A stretch of DNA of 64,000 bases from Numida meleagris (lineage: Eukaryota; Chordata; Aves; Galliformes; Numididae), in NCBI RefSeq assembly GCF_002078875.1, contig NC_034410.1:100180556-100244555 (forward strand), given 5' to 3'. The notes under the pieces were generated by a model. The model ran no database searches, was not told the origin of the DNA, and saw only the letters and a program-made list of their open reading frames with translations. Shown here piece after piece: positions 35,837 to 48,200 of this stretch. Within the stretch, counting starts at the first letter, position 1. Every line of letters starts with the position of its first letter. The position numbers and the translations under genes were made by a program.

Positions 35837-38239
35837 GCATGTTTTAAATGAACAATTTCTGTATCATCTTGCTAGAATACTTAATCCCATGAGTTTAGCT
35901 TTTGACCATTTAATTTTCTGTGAAGACATGGTGAAGAGGGAGGGATTTTCTAGTAGCCAAACCTGTAGAAAAGTTACAGTATAATTTCACTGTTAGGAAG
36001 TTACTTATTAACTCAATACACAATCTGTTTTACTTCTTCATCAGAACATCTTTCAGCCCAACCTTGTTTAATCAGCACAGTCATATTTTAAGCTTTGGGA
36101 TGTTTTTGAAACTTCTTGAGAGTGCAGCTAGTAGAAAGGTAAGATGCCTTACTACGTTATGAGTTTTTCTATGTTTAGTCTAACAAACACAAAATTCTCA
36201 GTATTCAGACTTGTCAAATAAATGTGGATGTTCCCTTACTCTTGTCCTCTTTTTTTTTTTTTCCTCTTTGTTTAGCTGAGGGACAGAAGTAGTATGTGTG
36301 TCAAAGTTTAATTTGCAACAGAGCCAACCTACTATCACCTCTAGAGTGTAAGGAAACATAATTGTTTCCTGCTTGAGTCCAGATATTATTTCAGGAATAA
36401 GAAACCACATTGAGAATACTTTACTGTCTAAACCAGATTCCTGGTTCTTGTGGATCACAGCTTTTGCATAAGTAAGGTCCCTGACATCACTATGAAGAGT
36501 GACTTCATCCACATTTGCTTTTCCAAAGATTTACATGTCTCTTAATTTATTTACAAGCCTCTGAAAATTATCTATAACCTTAAACACTTAGAGCCTTCAA
36601 ACAATGGTGAAACCAAATTTAATTGGTTAACACTGTCTAAGGCTATTTGCCAGGGCTCTGTGGAATGGTCTACTGAGGTTATAATTCTACTCTGCTTAGT
36701 CTGTCTCTCATTTAATTTATTAATTTTTGGCATTGGCTAGACATCCAATATCGTACCAGTGCCTAGTTCTCCATAATAAACACAGAAATCTTTGTGACCA
36801 GCACAGTGGTGAAACAGAGGCTGTAGGATGGACAGATTGCTTCTACAGCCTGTGGATCACTTTGCGCTTTCCTCTGTACTTCAGTCAGGTCCCTTGTAAT
36901 GTGGCAACTACACATAAGCTGTCCTGTGTTTGCTCCTTGTACAGGACTGATATTTGGAGAACTGGGTATCTTGCTCTCAGGTCTGCTTTCTGCTCCAGGA
37001 ACAGACTGTAATACTCAGCCGTTGTATTCATACAGTTCTTTGCCTACCAGGACAGAATCAGTGAAGAACTAGCCTCTTAAACCACGTTAATCTTATCATG
37101 GTGAATTTTTGCAAGATTTACACCGCAAGTTTGGACCTCCTGGCCAACTTTAAATATCCCTGATACACAGGCAATATTTACTGAGTATCCAGTATTCTGC
37201 GTTTTCTCAGAGTACTCTGAAATTTTGTTCCACACAAAGAACAAATAATATTTTCTTATTTCATAAGGTCTGAAATGAGGAACACAAGAGATTCCACAAA
37301 CCAACAGCACATCACAGTTTTGGGCATGAAGAGTCTACGTCTCTCTTGATGTTTATTTCTTATGGTATTCCTATTTCTTCCTTATTTCTGAGAAAGAAGC
37401 AGCATTACATGAGATGCATAGTGCTTTCCCTACACGACACATCAGCTTTCTGTTTTTCCCTTTTGTCAACTTTTTCCTCTACCTGCAAGGCTGACTGATC
37501 CTTTTTTTCTTCCCTCAGTGTTTTGGAGAAGCAAATGCAACAAGGTCTGTCCAGGAGTGCCATCCTATGTCTTTGCATGCTCGGTGGCATGTGCTCTTTT
37601 GGTCTACACTCAAGCACAAAGTAACAGATAACTCCTCTTCTGAAACAACCTCTTAGAATATACTATGTCCTATTAAAACTGTTGTCTTCCATTCCAGAAA
37701 GCAGGAAAGGCTTACATAAAACTTAAGGAGAGTCACTGATACCATGGTGGATGCACTATTAACATGAAAACTCTGATCAGTATTTTTCCATATGCATTAT
37801 TTCTGTCATCAATTCAGAGAATATCAAAAAGTTAACATGTAAGTTGAGAACAATCTCACGGTGGAATTGTTCCAATGACTTACAATTCAGAAATCAAAAA
37901 CCTTCCAAAAGCTGCTAGAGAGCCTGATTTTTATCTCTGCAAGCTTTTATAGTCTGAGTTGAGTTTCCCTTTAATAACCAATAAATTAATTATTGAAAAG
38001 AGGCTAAATGCAGGGAAAGAAGAAAGAAAAAAGGATGTACAAGATGTTTATTTCTTTGCAGTTCTTCCTTCTCATTTGGCTGTAACTGTATCCTTCCACT
38101 AGCATCACTTTCTTAGTTGCAGTTTCTTAGGAGGGAATAACTGTAGACTGGAGACAATCTTGGTGATGTCTCAGTAGCTTAATATATTTATCTTGATAAA
38201 ACCCACATGAGGTCAGGAAATGCCTAGAAAACCACTGAT

Positions 38240-38337
38240 AGATGCAGAACTGAGATGCAGAGAGACAAAATGCTTTTTCTCAGGTTACAAGCGATGTCTG
38301 TGGTAGAGGTCCCTAGATTAATGCCCTAACCATTAAA
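38240..38337 (-). mobile_element. MIR-like ancient SINE relic
   Basis: On the plus strand, GATGCAGAACTGAGATGCAG, then CTCAGGTTACAAGC and TGTGGTAGAGG, and finally TGCCCTAACCATT follow the order of the reverse complement of a MIR-type CORE-SINE up to its tRNA-derived head. A short gap is needed in the middle. MIRs are amniote-wide relics, rare but present in birds. Divergence is high, so this rests on pattern order, not close identity. Confidence 0.5.
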
Positions 38338-40795
38338 ATGCCTTTCCTTGGTTATGGCTGGTCATTTGAGTAGCTAATGAATCCTTGTTTACTTCTAAGA
38401 ATACTTTAATGACGTAAAAAAATTTTCCCTTTTTCATATTTATTGTAAGTTTTTGTAATGCTGTGTGGTTTCAAGCTACCATTAAGCAAGTATGTAGTAC
38501 TCTCTGATGTCTCTCACTACAGTTATGCAGTTTTTTAAAAATAATTTTAATAACACGTTCAAAATGTTGCACTTCAGAAACAAAGTGAGACTGAGGCTCC
38601 CCCTCCCCATAACAGAAGATACTAATAATCTGAGTTTAAGCTGGCCATTCAGAAACATCTTGGAATTTGAATTTATTTATTTATTTTTGCTAAATAGAAT
38701 CTGTAAGTATTTTTTTTTAAGTTCTTGGATCTACTTTAGTCAGGAATTCAGATAAAATTCCTTACTTTTGTTGGTATTTTTTTTCTCTTATTATCTCAAG
38801 AGAAAACATGGCAAATAAAAGAGAAACAAGAGATGAAGTGTTAAAAAAACTAACACTACTTTTCAAAAACCAAAAATAGAATTTCTATCTTCAGTTAATT
38901 CTCCAGGCAAATCAAACAATGCTAACGCTTCAGAAGTGTTCTGAACCTTCATGAACTGTTAAAAATGATTTTTTGTACTGTCCACCACTTACAATTTACA
39001 TCTTACATGTGATGGAAAGAGAACTCTGCTCTTTGTTTTAGGACTTTGTCCAGTCTTTCAACTTCAATGAACAAAAGGAAAAGCAGAGAGATCAATGATG
39101 AGTCAATAATTAACTTGCACAATCCATTCCCTCTTCCCTTACTTCTTTCTAGTGAATCTATGGAATAACCACTGGGGGGGGAAAAAAAATAAGAGAAAGA
39201 AAAGATCACAAATAAAAAAGATCTACTAGCTCTTCTAGGAATTCTAAGACAGACCATAACCATAAGTTAATTACTTGCATTCTTGCATTCTTACATTATC
39301 AATGATAGACTCCTTTAATTAGTTTACCAGAACCTGTGCAATAGAAAGTGCCACTGAGAGGGTGTGTGACCACACAACCTGTGATGGGGCTTGCTGCAGT
39401 TTCTACTGAGTAAACCCCAGAAACAGCAGCATGTCTTGACACCAGGAAAAAAAAATACAGATAATAAAGCTGATAGGAATATAAGAAATCAGTAATAAAC
39501 AAAAGTGGTTCTTTCCAGTGCTCTTCAGTATTGGGATAAGCAGAGCAAACCATTGTGCATCCCTACAGAGGACTAAGATTCCCTGTGAGCTGCGGTATTC
39601 AATGAGATCATGCTGGTGAGATACCAATTTAAGAACAAGCTGCAACTGGCAACTGAAGGAAGCTGATCAGCTTAGGTGCATACCATTGGTGGCTGAGGTT
39701 CCACCTTCCATTGCCTTCCCAATTTCAAAGAAAATCAGTTATCTTCTGTTCCCACTGTAATTGGTGTTTTGTCCTCAACTAACAGCTACAGTCAAGGGCC
39801 TCTCTTTTTCTTTTTTTTCACTGCTCAGCAAATTTGGTCCCATTTCACTTGCGATGATATTCAATAACAGCAAATACTAGGAGTTCTTTTTTGCTACAAG
39901 TTTTGTTTGGATTTATAACACAAGGATGTGTCCGTAGACTGTTGAGGGTTTAGTGAATCTGTGAGCACAGCTCATTTGGAGACAAGCATCATGAGTTAGA
40001 TGAGATGACTGAAATTTTTCTGATACCAACATTTCCATGTAATCAACGACACCTCTAAAAGAGAAAACGGAAACACTTTGCACACTCTATTTTGGGAAAT
40101 CTCTCCTTCCCCTATCCCTCCTTCCATACTCAGACAAGTTTTATTTTTAAGACTGCAGGCACTGTAGCGCAGTTTTCATCACTATGATAGTCAGTAAATA
40201 TGGACTGGCAATTTATATCACACTGGTATTTTACAGGAACCAAACTCAACTCTTCTTTATAAGGAATTTGTTCCATTAGCAAGCTCATATTTAATATATT
40301 CCCCGCCTATATTAACTTATGCGATTTCTGTTGCAGTCCAACAGAATAAATACAAACCCATTCTGCTTCCAATAAAAACATTTTCTTTCTACCATGATTA
40401 ATTTGCCCACCAACCACAATGATTATGCTACTCTAGGTTTAAACTTCTGTTGTTTACGCTGCACTTTTTTAAAGATACTTCTGACATGGGAATATAAAAT
40501 CTTAGTGTGAAACAATAGCTATTTTCCATCACCTTCCACCATTCTCTTTGGGATAGAACATACTACAAACAAGATTGGTGGTCTGATTCATATGGCAGTG
40601 TATCATGAGAAACTCAGTAGTGAGGGACAAGTGGTCTGTAAGCTACTGCCTTCATCCTTGTGTGCAGATATTACCAGCATTTTTCCACCAATAGTGATCT
40701 TGTCTCAGGTACAAATATTTTTTTGTCTGATAAGTGAGTGTTTAATGAAAGTAGTGTTGCAGGGATTGGCAAGGAAAGGCATTATTATTAAATGT

Positions 40796-40913
40796 GTAAA
40801 TGCAAGGAGAGTAATGATAATGCAAATTGACTTCAGTGAAGATTTGTTTTTAAATGAGTAAATGCAAGGAGAGTAATGATGATGAAAACTGGCTTCAATG
40901 ATTTGTTTGATGT
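40796..40913. repeat. Two-copy tandem duplication, about 62-bp unit
   Basis: GTAAATGCAAGGAGAGTAAT starts both copies (40796 and 40858). They diverge by several substitutions and a short deletion in the second. The first copy is spanned by the end of an 89-codon open frame of no known function. Confidence 0.9.
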
Positions 40914-41730
40914 AAGAGTACAGTGATCCATTGCTGAGATAAAAGTAAGATGAGCAGCTGGGAAGAATGTATCTGAAAAATGTATGAAGGTCTTACATTA
41001 AATTAGTGAACTACACCAAAGAGGAAAAGCAACAAAGGAGCCAGCACTTTCAGGACACTATCAAAGTCAGTAGGGAGCATTTGAATTAAGGCCAAAAGGA
41101 CAGATATCACTGTTGCCTTCAGCTTTCACCCCACCATCAAAGGATACCCTATGAGTCACTTTTAAGAGAAATCTAATGCAATGTTATAAATTTTGTGTTA
41201 CGTCCATGCTCCTGTAAAGTATCATTAAAAATAGTGACTTCTACTAAGAACTAAGCAGGAGGTCTTGAGTGACACTTCTGAACAGAAGTGTCAATTGTAA
41301 ATGGTGGATAAATTCTCATTTACACTAATGGTCAAGCAATATAAAGGGGTCATCACCTTGGCTTAATGTAGATTTGCAATTGCTTTCATCCTCTACTTCC
41401 ATTAAGGAGGAAATCCTTGGAGTGAATGGTAGCAGTTCTGATATGCTTTAAGTCAGCATGCCACAACGAGTGCTTCTTGGATTGCTACTGATATGTAAAA
41501 AAAAATCATCATTATAATTAAAAGTTATGTAGTTAAAACCCCATATGCTTCAATTTCCACATGTTCATACAGGAAAGCAAAGCAAACCTTGAAAAAAAGA
41601 GTAATTAATTTGTGAAGATAAAGTAAGTATTCAGATTTTTTTGTTGGTTTAAACAAAGCCATCCAAGGCAATAGAGCAGAAAGATTCTTGGATTGTCTTT
41701 TTTTAAAGTTACTTTAATTACTACTACAAC

Positions 41731-41774
<44 letters not shown>
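41731..41774. repeat. (ATT)n trinucleotide microsatellite
   Basis: About 14 to 15 uninterrupted ATT units. A perfect array of this length is likely variable between individuals. Confidence 0.95.
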
Positions 41775-41775
<1 letters not shown>

Positions 41776-41942
41776 AGAGATTGAGATAAACTATTTAAGT
41801 TATCTGTGTTGTAAAGAAAAAATCATGAAGTTTGGGATAAATGGGTAACAAGAACAAAGCACACTGATGGGGTGTATGTGTGCATGCTTGTGTAGACTAA
41901 TGCAAATCACTCAGTTTTCATTAAAGCCAATTAAACCTCAGT

Positions 41943-42294
41943 GGACATCTCATTGTGGCCTTCCAATACTTGAAGGGAGCATATAACCAGGAGGGGGTAC
42001 GACTGTTTACATGGGTGGATAGTGATAGGACAAGGGGGAATGGTTTTAAACTAAGACAGGGGAGGTTTAGGTTAGATATTAGGAGGAAATTTTTCACACA
42101 GAGGGTGGTGATGCACTGGAACAGGTTGCCCAAGGAAGTTATGGATGCCCCATCCCTGGAGGCATTCAAGGCCAGGCTGGACGTGGCTCTGGGCAGCCTG
42201 GTCTAGTGGCTGGCGACCCTACCCATGGCAGAGGGGTTGAAACTAGATGATTATTATGATCCTTTTCAACTCAGGCCATTCTATGATTCTATGA
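41943..42294 (+). mobile_element. CR1 LINE 3' end, older subfamily
   Basis: It starts at GGACATCTCATTGTGGCCTT and runs through the last coding block with an 83-codon open frame (41955-42206) to the AGGCCATTCTATGATTCTAT tail. The UTR TGGTCTAGTGGCTGGCGACC is shared with the copy at 1026-1553 but not with the young copies. Confidence 0.95.
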
Positions 42295-45200
42295 AGCCCC
42301 GAACTTTTGAGCATATTTTAAAGCAACAATCATGTCTGCTGGAGTATGCCTCTATAACTTCCTCTGAGTAGACAAGCCCTATAGCTTTCATCCCAGAACA
42401 GAATTCTTTCCTCCCAGCTTGCCAGTAATCCTTATGCAATAGCACCGATGATTTTCATTATTGTTTGAAAAATGAATCCTAATAACCAAGAAGCTATCAA
42501 AGATGAAACATGCACCACCATTATAATATCATGTACCATATCGTTTGCCCCCTATTCCTTTTTCTGTGTGGCATACGTGAAGCACCTAGTTAGAGTTTGC
42601 TATTTTGTAATACAGTGTCTGAAATAAATTAAAAGTTTGGCACTTTTCACACATTATTCAAATATATTTCCCTTGTTACTACATTCTTTACTGTATATTA
42701 GGTGTTAGAATGCATAGCACATTGCAAGCAAGATGGGTGTTGTTTCTGCAAAAACAAAAACTGTGAAATAGAGATTTTTAATGATTTAGAATAAAGCATA
42801 TTTTTGGATCATACAGATAATCTATAACACTTTTTTGAAAAATGAGAGCAACAAGTTCTGCCTTCTTTTTCTACTTATGCTGTAATGATTTACATTTCTC
42901 AAAGCATATGGTAAGAATCAGAATTATTCCTTCTCCACCTACTACTTGCAGTTTCTTGCCTACTGATTTCAGCACCTAATCTATGGTGCTAAAACCAATT
43001 AGTGATACATCAAGGTTTTTGCAGTTGTAAAGTTTGGACCATTACAGAACATTAGCACGTGAGCTCCTCATTATAGGCACAGATATACGTGATCTTTGAT
43101 CCATGTGATAAAAGATACATTCAAAATATGTTTTCTTTGGCAACCTCACAATTTCCTAATTGAGGAAAAAAACTAATTATACAGTTCTCTACAAGGCTAG
43201 AATCTGCTGTAGTAGGGATTGTACACAAAAACAAAATAGTAAATGTGAAAGGCTAATTTCACTATTTTTGTCTGGAAATTTTGCTTTCTAAAGTTCTAGA
43301 AAGTTATTTTTCACAAATCACATGCTCTAGTGAATGTTTTGATGTTTCAAGGAGGCTGCTGGAGTGGTATTCTAAACAAAACTACAGTCCCACAGATGTG
43401 CTTAACTTTTGGCACAGAGTATCTCCATCAAAATTAAGTAATGCCAGCTGAAATTTAGCATCAAAGAATAAATTAATATATGCTATGTTTCCTGTTGGCC
43501 TGTTTCTATTATGCCTCACCTATTTTCATGAAGTGTATGGAGCTAAAGCAAGTGATGAAACAGTGAAGCATGCACCTTGTATGCTTTACTGCTCATACTG
43601 TTTGATAGCTTATTCATTTTCTTCTGCCATTCCCAGTCTTTGCATAGTCAGATGTAAAAATAACAAATGGAACATTGCCATTTGATTTTTGATCACTGGG
43701 AACTCTTATTTATAGTCCTTTTTCTTCCCCTGAGAGATTTTTTTTCCATCCTTTGGAACCCGTGCACAAGCTTGGTGTGTATCAGCCTGTGTTCCTTCTG
43801 TAGGGGTGCATCAGGAGAAAAAAAAATATATTGCTCAGAGCTGGCAGGGAGATGTGATGGACTGGGACATGCAGAGTATGCAGCCACACTCCAAAATGGG
43901 CTGGGAGGAAGTGGGAGGGTACAAGGACAGACCTCTTTCTTCCCTCTGCTTTCCAGGGTGAAGAAACAGCCTCTTGTCTTAGGACAGAGAAAAGAAGGGG
44001 AGATGAAGGGAGAGAAGGAAAGAGAGAGTCCTCCTGCTTTCTGTCCTTGAAATCTGTGTCTCAGACTAAGATGCCTAGATTGGTCACTGATTTAGTGGCC
44101 AAGATTTTAATTTCACAGAATCACACTGCAATTTCCAGCATGAGTAAAACTGTATCCAATTTGCTGAGAAGGATGCTCTGTGAAATCACATATATCAGTA
44201 CAGAAATGTTACCTACAAAACATTCACTACTCATTGTCATAAGTCGTACAGAAGTTTGTTAGAGGAAGATTTAGTCACTCATGAAAAAAAATTCAAAAGG
44301 ATATTTAAAGGAAATTGTTCCTTACACCGTATGTAGCTTTTTGGGAGATATAGGATGCAGAGATTTCTGTTAACAGATAAGATAGGATTTTCATTTTGGA
44401 AAGTGCCTCTTTCAGAGATAATGGGACAACACTAAAAAAATAATAGGGAAGGATAAAATCTGTATGTACTTAAACTAAATCTTAATTGGTTGTGCTCACA
44501 TCAGGTAATTCCCTTCTTCATTTTTTTAACTATAATAGCACTCTCGGAAGTAGCCTTTGGAGTACCACTGGGTACTTCACAGCTCCACAGTAACACTGAT
44601 AAGCAATTCAGAGCCCCTACCACATTGCCTGCTTTAGCTACTGCTTCCAGTACTCCACATCCCAATAGCATCCAGAAAAGACACTCTAATATAACTAGAG
44701 ATGCCATGCTTTGAATATCACTGCTACCATAGGTGACCGATCATAGGCGAGTCAATATTAGGATAATTTTTCTGGCACTACTCCTCCCCATCTACTGAAA
44801 TCCCCTAATATGTCTTCAGAAATATCTACATTAAAACACAATTAAATAATTGAATCATTTTCTCCATCTCTCCTTCAGTATGGCATGGAATAAATCTAAT
44901 TCAAAAATGATATCTCTACTTCATAAGCAGACACACATTTTTATATTCCTCCTCCTTTTTTCAAGACACCCACTTCTAAATTTCAATTTCTTTCCATGCA
45001 ATAAAAAATGAACTAACATTGATTTCACTTTTATTTTATATTTTTTCTATATGACATGATGGTGACTGTGAATAACAGCATATACCAAGAAAACAATAAC
45101 ATAGAACCTCTGTATTGATTTGTCTAATTGTATCTCTCTACTCAAAACAAAGCTGTTTGCTTGGACATGATTGGAAAGCCATAGTGGCTTGTGCGCCTGT

Positions 45201-48200
45201 TTTAACTTCAAGTTTAATTAGTTAATTATTTTTTAGAACAAATATCTGTAGAAATTTATGACTTTCAGACATCTTCCTGCCTCGTGGGCCTCCCCACACA
45301 GCCAGAAGCCAAGATGGACACCTGGAGAACCGCTCAAGGCAAAGACTCACCACAACCAAACATATAAGGATTTCAGAGGATCTCAATCTCAAATTGATCC
45401 TAAATTTAGAAACACTACGTTCACAGGGCACAGCATCAATAAATCCTGCACAGCTTTGCTGCATGTACAAAACAAGCACCTCTACATGCACCAGTTTGTG
45501 TTGTGTGGCCCTACCAGTTAGCATGGAGCAAGCTGAGGGGTATCCATGCAGCACCATGTACACCTTTTGGCACCTAACTCATCTGGAGGAACACATCATT
45601 GCAGAATAGTTTCCACAAACCACTTGCATCTGTAGCTGGGTGCCTAAGCCCTCATGGTCAGGTACTGCCAGGCACTTCAAACCAGCATGTTTGCCAGCTT
45701 GGAGGGCATTCCATTGCAACAAAGACGGCTAAATTTGGCATTATAATTTGCTTTAGAGAACTGGAGCCCCAGTCTCCTTCAATTTGAAAATTCTGCCCTA
45801 ATTATCATGCCATAAAATACTTTTTTAGTTATCTTTGGTTGAAGAAAACTTGCTACCACCAATGCAAAACCTTGTTGACAGAATTTGCTGGGGCAAAGAA
45901 GAGCTTGATATGTCACGTCTAGTTCCAATGCTTCTGACTCATCAGAGAGTATTATGTCACTGAGAGGGATAATACCAGAGCACTGCAAAGTAGTCACCTG
46001 GGAGCCATGACTTCTAGTCCTAACAAATAAATGATTTCTATTAGAGAACTGCAATACAGGGTTCATCTGATTTCATTCTTGTGGGGCCCACTGGCAGGAG
46101 ATGCATCTGATTGATGAAACTGCCCTAGAGGAGAGCTGAAAAGCTGGGCAGCACGGCCAAGTCTGTGCCCCTTGAGTAGATGTGTGGGTATGCTTAGGAC
46201 AAGCCAAGAGCTTTCCACGCTTACTTTTTGGATTTACAATTCTGGAAAGACAAAAAGGGAAGACATTCACATATGTGAAACTACCCTGCTACCATCAGTC
46301 TAGGTTATCAAAGTAACAGTGAAACGCAGTGGCACATGAGGCTGTTCACCCTTTTTTCTTTAAGCTGTTACTTTTCCCTGCCTAGTACTAATCATGGGTC
46401 ATTGCTGCTGCTTTCCCAGGGACCTTTCAGGACAAGCAGATAGCAGTTATACTGAAATATATTATTCTAATATTTTGTGGACAGTGGTTTGATATGAGTG
46501 TTGCTGTCAAGTGAACTCCTTGACATTCAAACGAGCAAATGTGAGGTTTTACAGAAGCCCAGTGTCACTTTTAAATTAAAATGTTTATCTGTTTTCAAAC
46601 CATCTGTCCTACACAGTTTCTCTTTGTTCAGCCTTGTAAAAGGAGAAGGAAGGAGATAAATTCAGTGACATGAACCACTAATGAGGACAGCAGGGAGGGA
46701 CTGTTTAATTAAATAAAAGTTAAACAGAACATAGTTGCAGTGAAATTCATTCTAAAGCTATAGCTTGCAAACTTGGAAAGCATCCAAATTAAATTTGTGT
46801 CCTTATTTGAGGAACTGAAATAAAACAAAATGGTAACACATATATGTATGTATATGTATCACCTCCAAGTAGAAAGATACTCTTCATGCAAAATACTTTC
46901 TAAATATTTTTTGGTGACACTTGAGTAAACACTCCTCTCCTCTTGTACAAGTCAGACACCAGTGTCATTCCCCTGCGTCAATGAAGTTATTTCTGATTTC
47001 CCCTAGTGTAAGAGCCATCAGACCCTTTGCCATCAGTAGGAAGGGAAATTTATTACAATGGGCATTTGAACCCCCTCCCTTGTAGCAAATCTTCTTAGCA
47101 TTTTTCATTGTTCCTTGAAAATGTGATGCAGCCGGGCCTTCTACCTGAATATATAAGCTTTACCTAATAAAACTGAAAACTAGTAACAGACAGAAAAAAA
47201 AAGTTCTTTCTGAATTAGCATTTTCCCCTGATCTCATATTAGTTATTAAATATTATTCAGTGAGTGATTTCTGTAAACATATCAGCCTGTAGCCTGCACA
47301 GAAGAGAGTTGTTCTATTTTTTAAAACTATTTTTATTCAGGATTTGCTATCCAAGTGGTGGGTTTGATCATATGAATCACATGGCTGTCTTTCTGCTCAA
47401 GACTCCCTGCATTGGGGTTTTCAGCTCACCACAGAGGAGTTCTGCTACCTATATTTATGAAAATGGATGTTCACACGTTTTGCACCAGTCTTACAAATAA
47501 TACTTTTAGAGCCAAATTCACGCTTTTTAATACTTACAAAAGCTACTAGAACAAGGTTACAACTGTTGCATATTATAGAATTCCTTCTGAAATTAGAGAA
47601 GGTTGGGAAAACCCAACTGGACCCACTTTGGGTTAAGCAACAGCTTATTTTCCCTTATCCGTTACCCTTTCACAGCTTGCTGAAGAGGCTCTTCAGCAAG
47701 CCCCAGAGTTTGTGAAAGTTGTAGCTGAGTGCTGACAACCACTTTCCCTGCTCCAGGCTTTGAGGCAGCTTGGATAGTGTAGGGGAACTGTTAGGTCATG
47801 GCCTGAGCACCTGGTGAAGGGGTGTGCCTGGCCCAGGAAGGACAGGCAAATTGTTCACACCTGTGCTCCCTGTGTTCCCAGAAGGGATGGACCCAGGGTG
47901 GAGCCATGCTGGGCTCACATAAGGGCCAGACATGGAAGGGAGAGCATCTTTTAGGTCTTGGCTGCTTCTTGAGAAGAGATGATGCGTATGGCGAGAGAGC
48001 CCCTTCACAACTGGGGTGAGTTCCGCTCTTCTTTCTGTATATGACTATTGGCCTCCCCACAGATGCTTTGCTTGGTATTACAAAGAGCCTGTCAGAAGCA
48101 ATTTTGTTTCTCTGTAAGCAGAACAGAGGGGAGAAACTCTGCAGTTGCACCCTTCTTTGTTTTGGTAGGTAATGCCAAAAATAGAGAGGGGACAGAAGAG

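Larger units (their letters stand above)
31665..41942. other. Long unique stretch, no gene seen
   Basis: Ten kilobases with no recognised gene or full transposon. Open frames reach 105 codons with no domain or splice context. Listed separately are two local duplications (33612, 40796), a MIR-like relic (38240) and an ATT microsatellite (41731). T runs lie near 35819-35836 and 36250-36262. Confidence 0.55.

Noticed and set aside
43667..44050. 127-codon plus frame with a hydrophobic start
   Set aside because: T-rich DNA gives the false membrane look; no domain, splice context or conservation evidence.
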